This document shows positions 1-5,739 of a DNA stretch of 6,346 nucleotides, one piece after another. Position 1 is the first letter of the stretch; every line of letters starts with the position of its first letter. Below the pieces are notes generated by a model that was not told where the DNA came from, did no database searches, and worked only from the letters and a program-made list of their open reading frames with translations. The translations under genes were made by a program, and so were the position numbers. The DNA is taken from positions 1 through 6,346 of the forward strand of contig JANXYT010000088.1 in the NCBI GenBank assembly GCA_025355915.1, given 5' to 3'. The stretch is from Holophagaceae bacterium (lineage in GTDB: Bacteria; Acidobacteriota; Holophagae; Holophagales; Holophagaceae).

Positions 1-408
1 CCTCACCCACGTAAGCACCCAGAGCACGCCCAGCAGGGCGAGGGCATCGCGCTCGTCGGGGTCCATGCGCTCATTGCGGCGCGCGAGTTCCTCGGGGCCG
101 GGACCGCGCAGGACGACGCGATGGGTCTCCTGGGAGGGATCCTCCAACAGCACCCAGTCCGGAGCCGTGCGGCCCACCACGGCGGCACCGATGCGAGGGG
201 CACCGGGCTTCCACCGGATTTCCAAGGGTTCCCACAACCCCGAGTTCATCAGGCGCCAGGGGCCTTCTGAAGGCACGACCGCCAGATCCAGCAGCGCATC
301 GCGGTCCAGGAACCGCACCATCAGCCGCGCCTGGGGCAGCATCGTAGGCTCGGGCTTCCGGCAACCGAAGCCCATAACCAGAAGCAGCGCCACGAGCCAC
401 ACCCGCAT
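1..408 (-). CDS. Probable lipoprotein, unknown function (partial, 3' end beyond window)
   Basis: An open frame runs from ATG at 408-406 to the left edge without a stop, giving 136 residues of a longer protein. The N-terminus looks like a lipoprotein signal: MRVWLVALLLVMGFGC, with Arg2, a hydrophobic core and Cys16 followed by charged residues (RKPEP). The -3 position is Gly instead of the usual Leu, so lipidation is likely but not certain. The rest is soluble, rich in Arg, Glu, Pro and Trp, with a hydrophobic patch near residues 122-135 (ALALLGVLWVLTW) that could be a helix in the fold or a membrane segment. I recognise no family. A GGAGG sits four bases before the ATG. It follows the amidase gene on the same strand after 97 bases, so an envelope role is a reasonable guess. 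The overlapping minus frame at 71-670 is a shadow. Confidence 0.72.
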   Translation of the reverse strand, partial: MRVWLVALLLVMGFGCRKPEPTMLPQARLMVRFLDRDALLDLAVVPSEGPWRLMNSGLWEPLEIRWKPGAPRIGAAVVGRTAPDWVLLEDPSQETHRVVLRGPGPEELARRNERMDPDERDALALLGVLWVLTWVR

Positions 409-453
409 GAAGCCTCCACGACCATTCTGATCCCCCAGCAACACTTTTGCTAA

Positions 454-478
454 CGGCACAATGGGCACCTTTGTGCCG
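454..478. repeat. Inverted repeat between amidase and lipoprotein genes
   Basis: CGGCACAA (454-461) and TTGTGCCG (471-478) form a perfect 8-bp stem around a 9-base loop. It lies 27 bases past the amidase stop, in the gap before the lipoprotein start. No T-run follows on the minus strand, so it is a weak candidate for an intrinsic terminator. It could be an attenuator, an RNA 3'-end stabiliser or an operator. Seen directly; the role is inferred. Confidence 0.4.
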
Positions 479-504
479 CTTCGCCACCCCCTTGATGAGA
501 ACCA

Positions 505-2169
505 CTACTTGCGGAAGTAGGCCCGAATGGCATTCACCACCGCCGCCGCGTACCGTTCGCGGAAATCGGGATCGCGCAGATTGGCCGCATCTTCCTCGTT
601 GGTGAGGTTGGCCACTTCGATCAGGGCCTTGGTGGCACCTGTGCTGTAGCGGATGACGGCGGGGACCCACTTGCCCCCCCCGCGGTGGATGACATTGCGA
701 ATGGGGCGGTTCGCGTGGACGGGGATGCGGTCCTTGCGCAGGGCCTTCAGCAGGGTCTCGGAAAACTGCCGGCTGCGGGCCTCGCCTTGCAGCTTCTCCC
801 GGCCGGTGAAGGCCACCCGGCCGGAGCGCTTCGCCTCGGCCACTCGGACGATCTTGGCGCCGCCCAGTGCGAAGGTGCTGGGTACCAGGGCCGCGCCCGG
901 CACGTAGATCATCGAGCCCCGGGCAGAAGGGTGCAGGCTGTCCGCATGAAAGCTCAAAAACAGGGTCTTCTGCGCATCGCCCTTGGCCTTCCGGAAGGCC
1001 GCGAAGAGGTCGTTGGCCAGCACCCAGCGCAGGTTGACGCTCACGGCCGAGGGGCTTTCCCCATCCACCGCAAAAGGGGGAGTGGTAAGAATGTCTGCGG
1101 CATGGCTGGGGGTGAGGATCTCCTCGCGGCTCTTGAAGCCCAGGCCTGGGTAGCGGAGGGTGCTGCTCACCTGCGCCTCGGTCTGCTGTTCCAGGAGGCG
1201 ACGCACGCGCATAGCGATGTCGTAGACGAAGTCAGATTCCCAGAGTCCGTTGGCCCTGGCGCCGGGATCCACACCCCCATGGCCCGCATCCAGGACGATC
1301 CGCACGCCCTTCAGGGTTGGCCCCGCTTCCACACGCACCGTGCGGCGCACCTCAGCGCGAATTTCGCGTTCCACTGCCAGTGCCGAGCTGCCCTCGGGCT
1401 GGAAGGGGTCCGCCAGGAAAGTCACGGGGATCTTGATGAGCTGGCCCAGTTGGATGCCGCGCACATCGGTGATGCCGCTGCGCTTCGCGATGCGATCCGC
1501 CAGATCATTCACACCCTTTGGATCCACGCGATCCGAATAACGGATGACCACACTTGAATACAGGGCCTCGCCCCGGCGCATGCGGTAGGCTGCGTACTTG
1601 CCCTGGGCGTCTTCGCCGAAGGAAAGCAGGCCGCGATAGGCCGCCACCCGGGCTTCGTCATCCAATTCGTCCTCGGGCTGGGAGCGGTCCGGGCCCTTGC
1701 CCGGTCCGCCCAGGTCCACGGACAGCAGGCTGCGGGGGATGCGCCAGATGTCACCCTCCCGGAGCTTTTCTGGCAAGTCCGGATTCTCGGCCATGAGGCG
1801 GTTGTAGTTCTGCCCGTGGCCCGTGAACAGCGCTGCCATGGTCCACACGGACTCCAGTTCGGGGTGGCGCACTTGGTGTCTCACCTCATCCTGGCGCCAC
1901 TGGTCCTCGGGAAAGAGGGCGGCTAGGGCCCAGCGCTTCCCCTCGGGACTTAGTTTTTCAAAGGACACCCAGCCGCTTCCATCCGCGCCCTTGCCCAAAA
2001 AGGCTTGGGGCAGGGACTTGCCCTCCACGCTGAGCCCCTTCTTGAACTGGAGCCGAAGGAGGATGGTCCGCCCGTCGGGGGTTCGCGTCTGGGCCAGCAC
2101 CGGTGCCGGATCCTGCGCTGCGGTGGCGGCGAGAATGGCCGGCATGAGGAAGAGGCTCAGGCCTCCCAA
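505..2169 (-). CDS. Exported N-acetylmuramoyl-L-alanine amidase (Amidase_3) with LysM-like segments
   Basis: This is a zinc enzyme that should cut the amide bond between N-acetylmuramic acid and L-alanine in peptidoglycan, acting in the periplasm during cell separation or wall turnover. The protein has 554 residues. Residues 1-19 form a hydrophobic export signal ending near ATAAQ, with no basic residue. Two LysM-like stretches follow, about 120-146 (ending REGDIWRIP) and 197-248 (ending LGQLIKIP). The catalytic Amidase_3 domain spans about 288-552. Expected zinc ligands are His297 (LDAGHGG), Glu311 (LWESD) and His408 (SFHAD); the catalytic Glu is Glu518 (ALIEVANLTNEED). The roughly 95 residues between Glu311 and His408 are longer than I expect for AmiC-type domains. 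The start is probably TTG at 2169, overlapping the upstream gene by 13 bases, with a weak GAGG four bases before it; ATG at 2145 is in frame but would shorten the signal peptide. Eight G in a row (plus coordinates 674-681) encode Gly497-499. Confidence 0.93.
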   Translation of the reverse strand: MGGLSLFLMPAILAATAAQDPAPVLAQTRTPDGRTILLRLQFKKGLSVEGKSLPQAFLGKGADGSGWVSFEKLSPEGKRWALAALFPEDQWRQDEVRHQVRHPELESVWTMAALFTGHGQNYNRLMAENPDLPEKLREGDIWRIPRSLLSVDLGGPGKGPDRSQPEDELDDEARVAAYRGLLSFGEDAQGKYAAYRMRRGEALYSSVVIRYSDRVDPKGVNDLADRIAKRSGITDVRGIQLGQLIKIPVTFLADPFQPEGSSALAVEREIRAEVRRTVRVEAGPTLKGVRIVLDAGHGGVDPGARANGLWESDFVYDIAMRVRRLLEQQTEAQVSSTLRYPGLGFKSREEILTPSHAADILTTPPFAVDGESPSAVSVNLRWVLANDLFAAFRKAKGDAQKTLFLSFHADSLHPSARGSMIYVPGAALVPSTFALGGAKIVRVAEAKRSGRVAFTGREKLQGEARSRQFSETLLKALRKDRIPVHANRPIRNVIHRGGGKWVPAVIRYSTGATKALIEVANLTNEEDAANLRDPDFRERYAAAVVNAIRAYFRK

Positions 2170-2705
2170 GGGACCTCGCCCGTGGCCAAGGCCTCACCGG
2201 ACAGTCCGGCGCGCACCCAGGCCCGCATGGCTTCCTGCAAACCCCCGGAATCACCGTTACGGGCGCGGAGGAAGCGCTTCAGGCGCCGCTCCAGGTGGCC
2301 CGCGCCCTCTTCCAGGAGGAAAATCCGGTCATGGAGCCGTTCGTGGGGGGCCTTGCCGGTGCTGGGGGGGAGCTTGAGGGTGCCCATGTCGAGCGTGGTG
2401 GCGTTGAGGGTAAACACCCATTCCAGGTCGCCCGACAGGATGCGCAATTTCACCTTCGAGGGCCGCATGCCACGGCTGAGCGCCTCGAAAGCCTCGCGAC
2501 TTTCGGAGGGATTGCCTTTGCGCAGGGAGATCTCCTTGACCTCGCCGCGCTCGGAGACCAGCTGGATGGCGTCGTCCACGAAGCAGGCGGAGCCGTCGCC
2601 ATCCTCGCCGCTGGCGCCGCCTTCGGTCATGCTGCGCATCCAGAGCCACAGCAGGAACTCCTCGCCGAGGAAGCGGCCCTGTTCCATGAGTTCAAGCGGC
2701 TTCAC
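2157..2705 (-). CDS. Probable C-terminal half of a split RdgC-like protein
   Basis: A 182-residue protein of uncertain function. By eye its middle and end follow the C-terminal layout of E. coli RdgC: a stretch of the form RPSKVKLRILSGDLEWVFTL (81-100) resembles the 'VVTKLALDWQQRIQFVM' strand pair, then a LDMGTLKLP strand (105-113) and a terminal helix (about 121-148, HERLHDRIFLLEEGAGHLER). The N-terminal segment FLGEEFLLWLWMRS (12-25) is hydrophobic but reads as a buried helix. RdgC in proteobacteria is a ring-shaped dimer that binds double-stranded DNA and limits RecA activity; whether this ORF shares that is inferred. It starts with GTG at 2705, one base after the stop of the preceding RdgC-like ORF, with GGAGG six bases ahead, so the two are translationally coupled. 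It could instead be an unrelated conserved protein. Confidence 0.8.
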   Translation of the reverse strand: MKPLELMEQGRFLGEEFLLWLWMRSMTEGGASGEDGDGSACFVDDAIQLVSERGEVKEISLRKGNPSESREAFEALSRGMRPSKVKLRILSGDLEWVFTLNATTLDMGTLKLPPSTGKAPHERLHDRIFLLEEGAGHLERRLKRFLRARNGDSGGLQEAMRAWVRAGLSGEALATGEVPWEA

Positions 2706-2706
2706 C

Positions 2707-3318
2707 TCAGGCCTCCTCGAGTTCGAGATCCAACGGATCCAGGGCCATCAGTGATTCCACGGACAAATCCGGGCAGAGCCGGCCTGACAGCACCAGGGGC
2801 GCCAGGGGATGGATTTCGCAGCCGAAGGACTTGATGAAGAGGGCCGTGAGGGCGCCCTGGGCCTTGCTGGAGGACGCGGTGGTCCAGAGGACGCCGCCCT
2901 TGAGATCCCAGGTCACTTCCACCACCTTGGGCGAAGGCAGCACCTTGCGCAGCAGTTCCACTTTCACTTCATCAGCCAGGGAAATGCGGGCTTCCTTGCC
3001 AATGAAGGCCAGGTCCTTTTCTTTCTGGAGGCTTTGCAGCCGCAGATCCACGTGAGCTTTCAGCAAGGCTGGGGGCACGCGGCGGGTGTCGATGCGCAGG
3101 CCGAATACCGCGAACCGCTCCTGACTGACCCAATCGGGATCCGGCGGCGTAATGAGCGGGTTGCGCCAGTCGCACCAACCCATGCGCTCCTCCTCAAGCC
3201 CATCCTGGAAGGGGCGGAACTGATCCTGCTCAAGACCAGCCTGAAGGTCCTTCTCATCCGGCACGGGGCCCAGCACCAGGAAGCGTTTGAGGGACACGGT
3301 CCCCTGAAGAATGCTCAT
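2707..3318 (-). CDS. RdgC-like recombination-associated protein, N-terminal half
   Basis: A 203-residue protein with the look of the RdgC N-terminal region. A strand-rich start (GTVSLKRFLVLGPVP, 6-20) is followed by FRPFQDGLEEERMGWCDW (34-51), matching the conserved 'MGW' region. Then comes GLRIDTRRVPPALLKAHV (73-90), a charged helix (91-109), and ISLADEVKVELLRKVLPSP (112-130), like 'SLKDEVLHSLLPRAF' of E. coli RdgC. WDLKGGVLWTTASSSKAQ (137-154) and an FIKSFG helix end match 'SAKKAEDTLALLRKSLG'. E. coli RdgC has about 303 residues, so this ORF alone is too short; the next ORF supplies the missing part. RdgC binds duplex DNA and modulates RecA. The ATG overlaps the phosphatase stop (ATGA, 3315-3318), with GGAGG nine bases upstream. 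The family call is by eye and moderately sure. Confidence 0.85.
   Translation of the reverse strand: MSILQGTVSLKRFLVLGPVPDEKDLQAGLEQDQFRPFQDGLEEERMGWCDWRNPLITPPDPDWVSQERFAVFGLRIDTRRVPPALLKAHVDLRLQSLQKEKDLAFIGKEARISLADEVKVELLRKVLPSPKVVEVTWDLKGGVLWTTASSSKAQGALTALFIKSFGCEIHPLAPLVLSGRLCPDLSVESLMALDPLDLELEEA
2712..2716 (-). promoter_or_regulatory. Shine-Dalgarno for the second RdgC-like ORF
   Basis: GGAGG on the minus strand lies inside the last codons of the upstream ORF (Leu-Glu-Glu-Ala-stop), six bases before the GTG at 2705-2703. Such ideal spacing supports a real restart at GTG, and argues against the stop being a sequencing error in one long gene. Confidence 0.65.
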
Positions 3319-4235
3319 GAGGCACTGCCTCCGAAAAGCCTGCGGAAATGTTTCCAGAAACCCCGCCCGCGGATGTGTGCGCCGGGATGTACCAGGTCTA
3401 TAGCCTCCCCGGCCGTCGGGAGGGGCAGGCTGGGATCGTTGAGGATGAGGATGACGCCGGTGATGTTGTCCCGCCCCCCATGCGCAAGGGCGTCTTCCAC
3501 CAACAAGTCCAGGGTGCGCCGTGGACTGTATCCCTGGCGCAGCACTTCCTGGATACGGGCATCGGCCACCTCGCCGTGCAGGCCGTCGGAGCAGCAGAGC
3601 AACCGGTCGCCTCGCCGCAGGGCGAGCCGCAAAATGGCCACCCGCAATACCTGGGGCGAGCCCAGGGCCTGCGTGATCATGTTGCGTTGGGGATGGGTAC
3701 GGGCCTGCTCCCGTGTGAGGCTGCCCTGGGCCACGAGGTCGTTCACCAGGGTTTGATCCTCAGTAATCTGATAGAGGCTTCCCTGGCGCAGCAGGTAGGC
3801 CCTGGAATCGCCAATCTGGGCCAGATAGGCGCATCCGTTCCAGATGATGGCCGCGGTCAGCGTGGAACCCATCCCCCGGGCCGTGCGGTCGTCGTCGGAA
3901 TAGCGCAGCACGGCGTCGCTGGCCTTCTCCACGGCGGTTTCCAGGGCCTTGAGAAGCTCGGCCTCCCGGACTTTACCGGGCGCCAGCCGCCCCCAATGGC
4001 CGAAGAGGAACAGCGCCACGGCAGCCAACCCCTCGCGGCTTGCCACTTCTCCTGCGGCGGCGCCGCCCATGCCGTCCGCCACCGCCACCAGAAGGCCGGG
4101 ATTTCCCACCTTCAAGGATCGGGCGGGGCCGTTGATGATGGGCTCCTCGCCATCCAGCGCGCTTAGCAGGTAAGCGTCTTCGTTATTCTTCCGGACCTTG
4201 CCCGGATGCGTGATGGCGGCGTAATCGATGAGCAT
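3315..4235 (-). CDS. PP2C-family protein Ser/Thr phosphatase
   Basis: A 306-residue metal-dependent phosphatase of the bacterial PP2C (Stp1/PrpC) type, which removes phosphate from Ser/Thr on proteins and usually opposes Hanks-type kinases. All core motifs are present in order: RKNNEDAY (15-22), VADGMGG (52-58, metal ligand Asp54), GMGSTL (121-126), IGDSRAYLL (141-149), the variant DQTLVNDLV (160-168) where DHSLV is usual, CSDGLHGEV (215-223, Asp216) and GGRDNITGVIL (253-263, Asp256). No signal peptide or large membrane segment, so cytoplasmic. About 40 residues follow the core, ending in a basic, aromatic tail (GRGFWKHFRRLFGGSAS) that may form an amphipathic helix. ATG at 4235 gives the canonical PP2C start; no strong ribosome site precedes it. 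It is the first gene of the minus operon. No kinase is in the window. Confidence 0.96.
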   Translation of the reverse strand: MLIDYAAITHPGKVRKNNEDAYLLSALDGEEPIINGPARSLKVGNPGLLVAVADGMGGAAAGEVASREGLAAVALFLFGHWGRLAPGKVREAELLKALETAVEKASDAVLRYSDDDRTARGMGSTLTAAIIWNGCAYLAQIGDSRAYLLRQGSLYQITEDQTLVNDLVAQGSLTREQARTHPQRNMITQALGSPQVLRVAILRLALRRGDRLLCCSDGLHGEVADARIQEVLRQGYSPRRTLDLLVEDALAHGGRDNITGVILILNDPSLPLPTAGEAIDLVHPGAHIRGRGFWKHFRRLFGGSAS

Positions 4236-4297
4236 AAGAGATAACGGCCCTGGTGGAGGGCTGGGTTGCGGTGACGTACGGAAGGCCCTTTCCGTTC

Positions 4298-4303
4298 ATC
4301 ATA
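4298..4303 (-). promoter_or_regulatory. Possible -10 box for the minus-strand operon
   Basis: On the minus strand TATGAT (one mismatch to TATAAT) lies about 62 bases before the phosphatase ATG, in the only sizeable gap upstream of this four-gene run. No convincing -35 hexamer is found 16-19 bases further upstream (CATAGA or similar), so the call rests on the -10 match and position alone. Confidence 0.25.
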
Positions 4304-4323
4304 GCGGGTGGAGGCTCGAATCT

Positions 4324-4440
4324 ATGACCGAAGGGGCGGTTGAAATGGATCTTCTCGACCTGATCACCATGGATGCAGACCTCGCGGGCATCTCCACTGC
4401 GGTGGAATGCAGCGTTCCAGTTGCCGGAGGATTGCCTTGA
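4324..4440 (+). CDS. Doubtful 38-residue ORF upstream of the dehydrogenase
   Basis: ATG at 4324 opens a 38-residue frame (starting MTEGAVEMDLLDLITMDADL) whose TGA overlaps the TTG start of the next gene as TTGA. GGAGG lies nine bases ahead of the ATG (4310-4314). The peptide is acidic and matches nothing I know. GC at third positions is modest (about 60% by hand), below the neighbours, so it may be chance. If translated, it could couple translation into the dehydrogenase gene as a leader peptide. Confidence 0.25.
   Translation: MTEGAVEMDLLDLITMDADLAGISTAVECSVPVAGGLP
4426..4430 (+). promoter_or_regulatory. Shine-Dalgarno that sets the dehydrogenase start at TTG 4437
   Basis: GGAGG, then six bases, then TTG at 4437-4439. 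The in-frame ATG at 4407 has no ribosome site at a usable distance and would add ten residues (MQRSSCRRIA) ahead of the Rossmann strand, where this family normally begins within about five residues of the start. Confidence 0.7.
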
Positions 4441-5303
4441 GCGGCGCGCTGGCCATCCTGGGCCCGGGCACCCTTGGCCTATCTGCCGCTCAGTGGTCCG
4501 CGGAATGCGGGCTGGAGACACGGCTGCTGGGACGAACCCGGGAGCATGCAGAGGCCGGTCTGCAGGAGATCCACCGCCGCTGGGACAGCGCCCTCGCCAA
4601 GGGCCGGCTCACCCCAGAAGGGAGGAATCAGGCCCTCGGCAACCTCACGGCCGCGGCGTTCCAGACCACGGCCCTGGAAGGAGTTTCAGCCCTGCTGGAG
4701 GCCCTTCCCGAAGACCCAGGCATCAAAGCCCTGGCGCTGACCTCCGCAGCCCGTTGGGGACACCCGGACCTGCTCCTCCTATCGGGCACCTCGGGACTAC
4801 CGATTTCGGAGCTCGCCCAGCGGGCAGGTCTGGTGGGCCGCCTGGTGGGCTTCCATCTGTTCGTGCCCGTGCCCCGGATGGCTGTGGTCGAAATGGCCGT
4901 GGCGCCAGGCACCGGATCGGCCTGGGTGGACCGGACCCGAAACCTCGGCCAGACCCTTCGTAAACGGGTGGTGCAAGTTCGCGACCAGCCAGGTTTTGCC
5001 GCGGCTCGCATGGCCCTCGCGCAAGGCTTGGAAGCGATGCGGCTGCTGGAAGCCGGTGTGGCCTCGGCCGAGGACCTGGACGCCCTCATGACCCTCGGCT
5101 ACGGGCATCCCGTGGGGCCGCTCGAACTGTCCGACCGGGTGGGGCTAGACCTGCGGCTGCACATTGCCGACGGGCTGGAGGCCGCTGGGGAGATTCGGTT
5201 CCACCCACCCTCCCTGCTCCGGGCGCACGTGGCCAGAGGGGCCACGGGGCTCAAGGCCCGACAGGGTTTTTATCCTTGGGATCCCAAAGGCCGACGGATA
5301 TGA
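4437..5303 (+). CDS. 3-hydroxyacyl-CoA dehydrogenase family protein with altered active site
   Basis: A 288-residue protein of the size and layout of 3-hydroxybutyryl-CoA dehydrogenases, which oxidise L-3-hydroxyacyl-CoA with NAD+ in fatty-acid or butyrate metabolism. The N-terminal Rossmann fold has ALAILGPGTLG (4-14, GxGxxG type), and ALLEALPED (85-93) matches the family 'VIEAVPED'. The C-terminal domain has GYGHPVGPLELSDRVGLD (221-238) and GLKARQGFYPWDPKGR (271-286). The catalytic His140 (GFHLFVPVP) and its partner Glu152 (VVEM) are kept. Other key positions are not: 'NTSS' is GTSG (117-120), the Asn of 'FNPVP' is Val143, and the catalytic Asn of 'PGFIVNR' is Ala190 (PGFAAAR). Activity may be reduced, altered or lost. 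Start chosen at TTG 4437; the stop overlaps the next ORF as ATGA. It is divergent from the phosphatase operon. Confidence 0.9.
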   Translation: MSGALAILGPGTLGLSAAQWSAECGLETRLLGRTREHAEAGLQEIHRRWDSALAKGRLTPEGRNQALGNLTAAAFQTTALEGVSALLEALPEDPGIKALALTSAARWGHPDLLLLSGTSGLPISELAQRAGLVGRLVGFHLFVPVPRMAVVEMAVAPGTGSAWVDRTRNLGQTLRKRVVQVRDQPGFAAARMALAQGLEAMRLLEAGVASAEDLDALMTLGYGHPVGPLELSDRVGLDLRLHIADGLEAAGEIRFHPPSLLRAHVARGATGLKARQGFYPWDPKGRRI

Positions 5304-5452
5304 CAACGCCATTCCTCATCCTCTGCGCGGTGATCGTGCTCTTCGTGATCTACGTCGCATATCGGATCGGGCAGGTCCTGCTCCGGGTCTTCATCGGCCT
5401 CGCCGCATTGGCTCTGCTAAGCTGGGGGCTCTGGAAACTTCTTTATTCCTGA
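5300..5452 (+). CDS. Small two-helix membrane protein, unknown function
   Basis: A 50-residue ORF starting at ATG 5300, which overlaps the dehydrogenase stop as ATGA, so it is translationally coupled. Nearly the whole protein is hydrophobic. Helix one is about residues 4-20 (PFLILCAVIVLFVIYVA), a short turn follows with Arg22 and Arg29, and helix two is about 26-45 (up to SWGLW), ending KLLYS. The positive charges between the helices suggest that the loop is cytoplasmic. No family is recognised. The frame is supported by coupling and by its strongly membrane-like composition, with GC-rich third positions in the first part. It is too short to infer a job; it may assist or anchor a neighbour product. 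Confidence 0.72.
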   Translation: MTTPFLILCAVIVLFVIYVAYRIGQVLLRVFIGLAALALLSWGLWKLLYS

Positions 5453-5477
5453 TTCCCAACCTTCCCGAGGAGCAAGC

Positions 5478-5678
5478 ATGGCCGCCATCTCCTGCACCCA
5501 CTGCGGCGCCGACCTGACCGCCCCCCAAAGCGTGCGCATCGCCGAGTACCACTTCGGCCGCATGGAGAAGGTCGCCGAAGATCCCGGTTTCAAATACCAC
5601 TTCGAACAGGCGGACAACTTCACCATCCTGTGCAACAGCTGCAAGCGCCTGGTCCGAACGCTACCCATCGCCAAGTAG
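5478..5678 (+). CDS. Small zinc-ribbon protein, unknown function
   Basis: A 66-residue protein with two CxxC knuckles, Cys6-Cys9 (ISCTHCGADL) and Cys52-Cys55 (LCNSCKRLV), which should bind one zinc as a ribbon. Between them lie 42 residues with aromatic and His positions (EYHFGRM, FKYHFEQADNF). No signal peptide, so cytoplasmic. GAGGAG five bases before the ATG is a strong ribosome site. It follows the membrane ORF by 25 bases and is the last gene before the shared hairpin. Small zinc ribbons often bind nucleic acid or proteins, but nothing here decides between these. Confidence 0.88.
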   Translation: MAAISCTHCGADLTAPQSVRIAEYHFGRMEKVAEDPGFKYHFEQADNFTILCNSCKRLVRTLPIAK

Positions 5679-5691
5679 CTCTTGCCATCTT

Positions 5692-5729
5692 TACAAAGCA
5701 ACGGCCCCGAACGGGGCCGTTGCTTTGTA
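5692..5729. terminator. Bidirectional intrinsic terminator between convergent genes
   Basis: A perfect 17-bp stem (5692-5708 with 5713-5729) with a four-base loop GAAC. The GC-rich core (CGGCCCC/GGGGCCG) is flanked by an A/T-richer base, so each strand ends in TTGCTTTGT. It lies 13 bases past the zinc-ribbon stop and 10 bases past the secretin stop on the other strand. The symmetry suits stopping transcription from both sides. There is no long U-run beyond the stem. Confidence 0.88.
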
Positions 5730-5739
5730 CTGGGGTGGA

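Noticed and set aside
71..670. 199-residue minus-strand ORF across the amidase end and the lipoprotein
   Set aside because: Its second half is the lipoprotein gene read in another frame and its first half overlaps the conserved amidase end; no domain is visible.
685..1557. 290-residue plus-strand ORF opposite the amidase
   Set aside because: Antisense shadow of a clear amidase; no family motif, low-complexity Ala/Gly/His composition typical of GC-rich antisense frames.
2809..3756. 315-residue plus-strand ORF across the RdgC-like and phosphatase genes
   Set aside because: Covers two recognisable genes on the other strand and shows no motif of its own.
3348..4166. 272-residue plus-strand ORF opposite the phosphatase
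   Set aside because: The minus strand holds every PP2C motif; this frame is its mirror.
4340..4368. TTGAAA as a -35 box for the dehydrogenase promoter
   Set aside because: No acceptable -10 hexamer at 16-18 bases downstream.
4407..4436. Extended start (ATG 4407) for the dehydrogenase
   Set aside because: No ribosome site at a usable distance and ten extra residues before the Rossmann strand; TTG 4437 has an ideal GGAGG.
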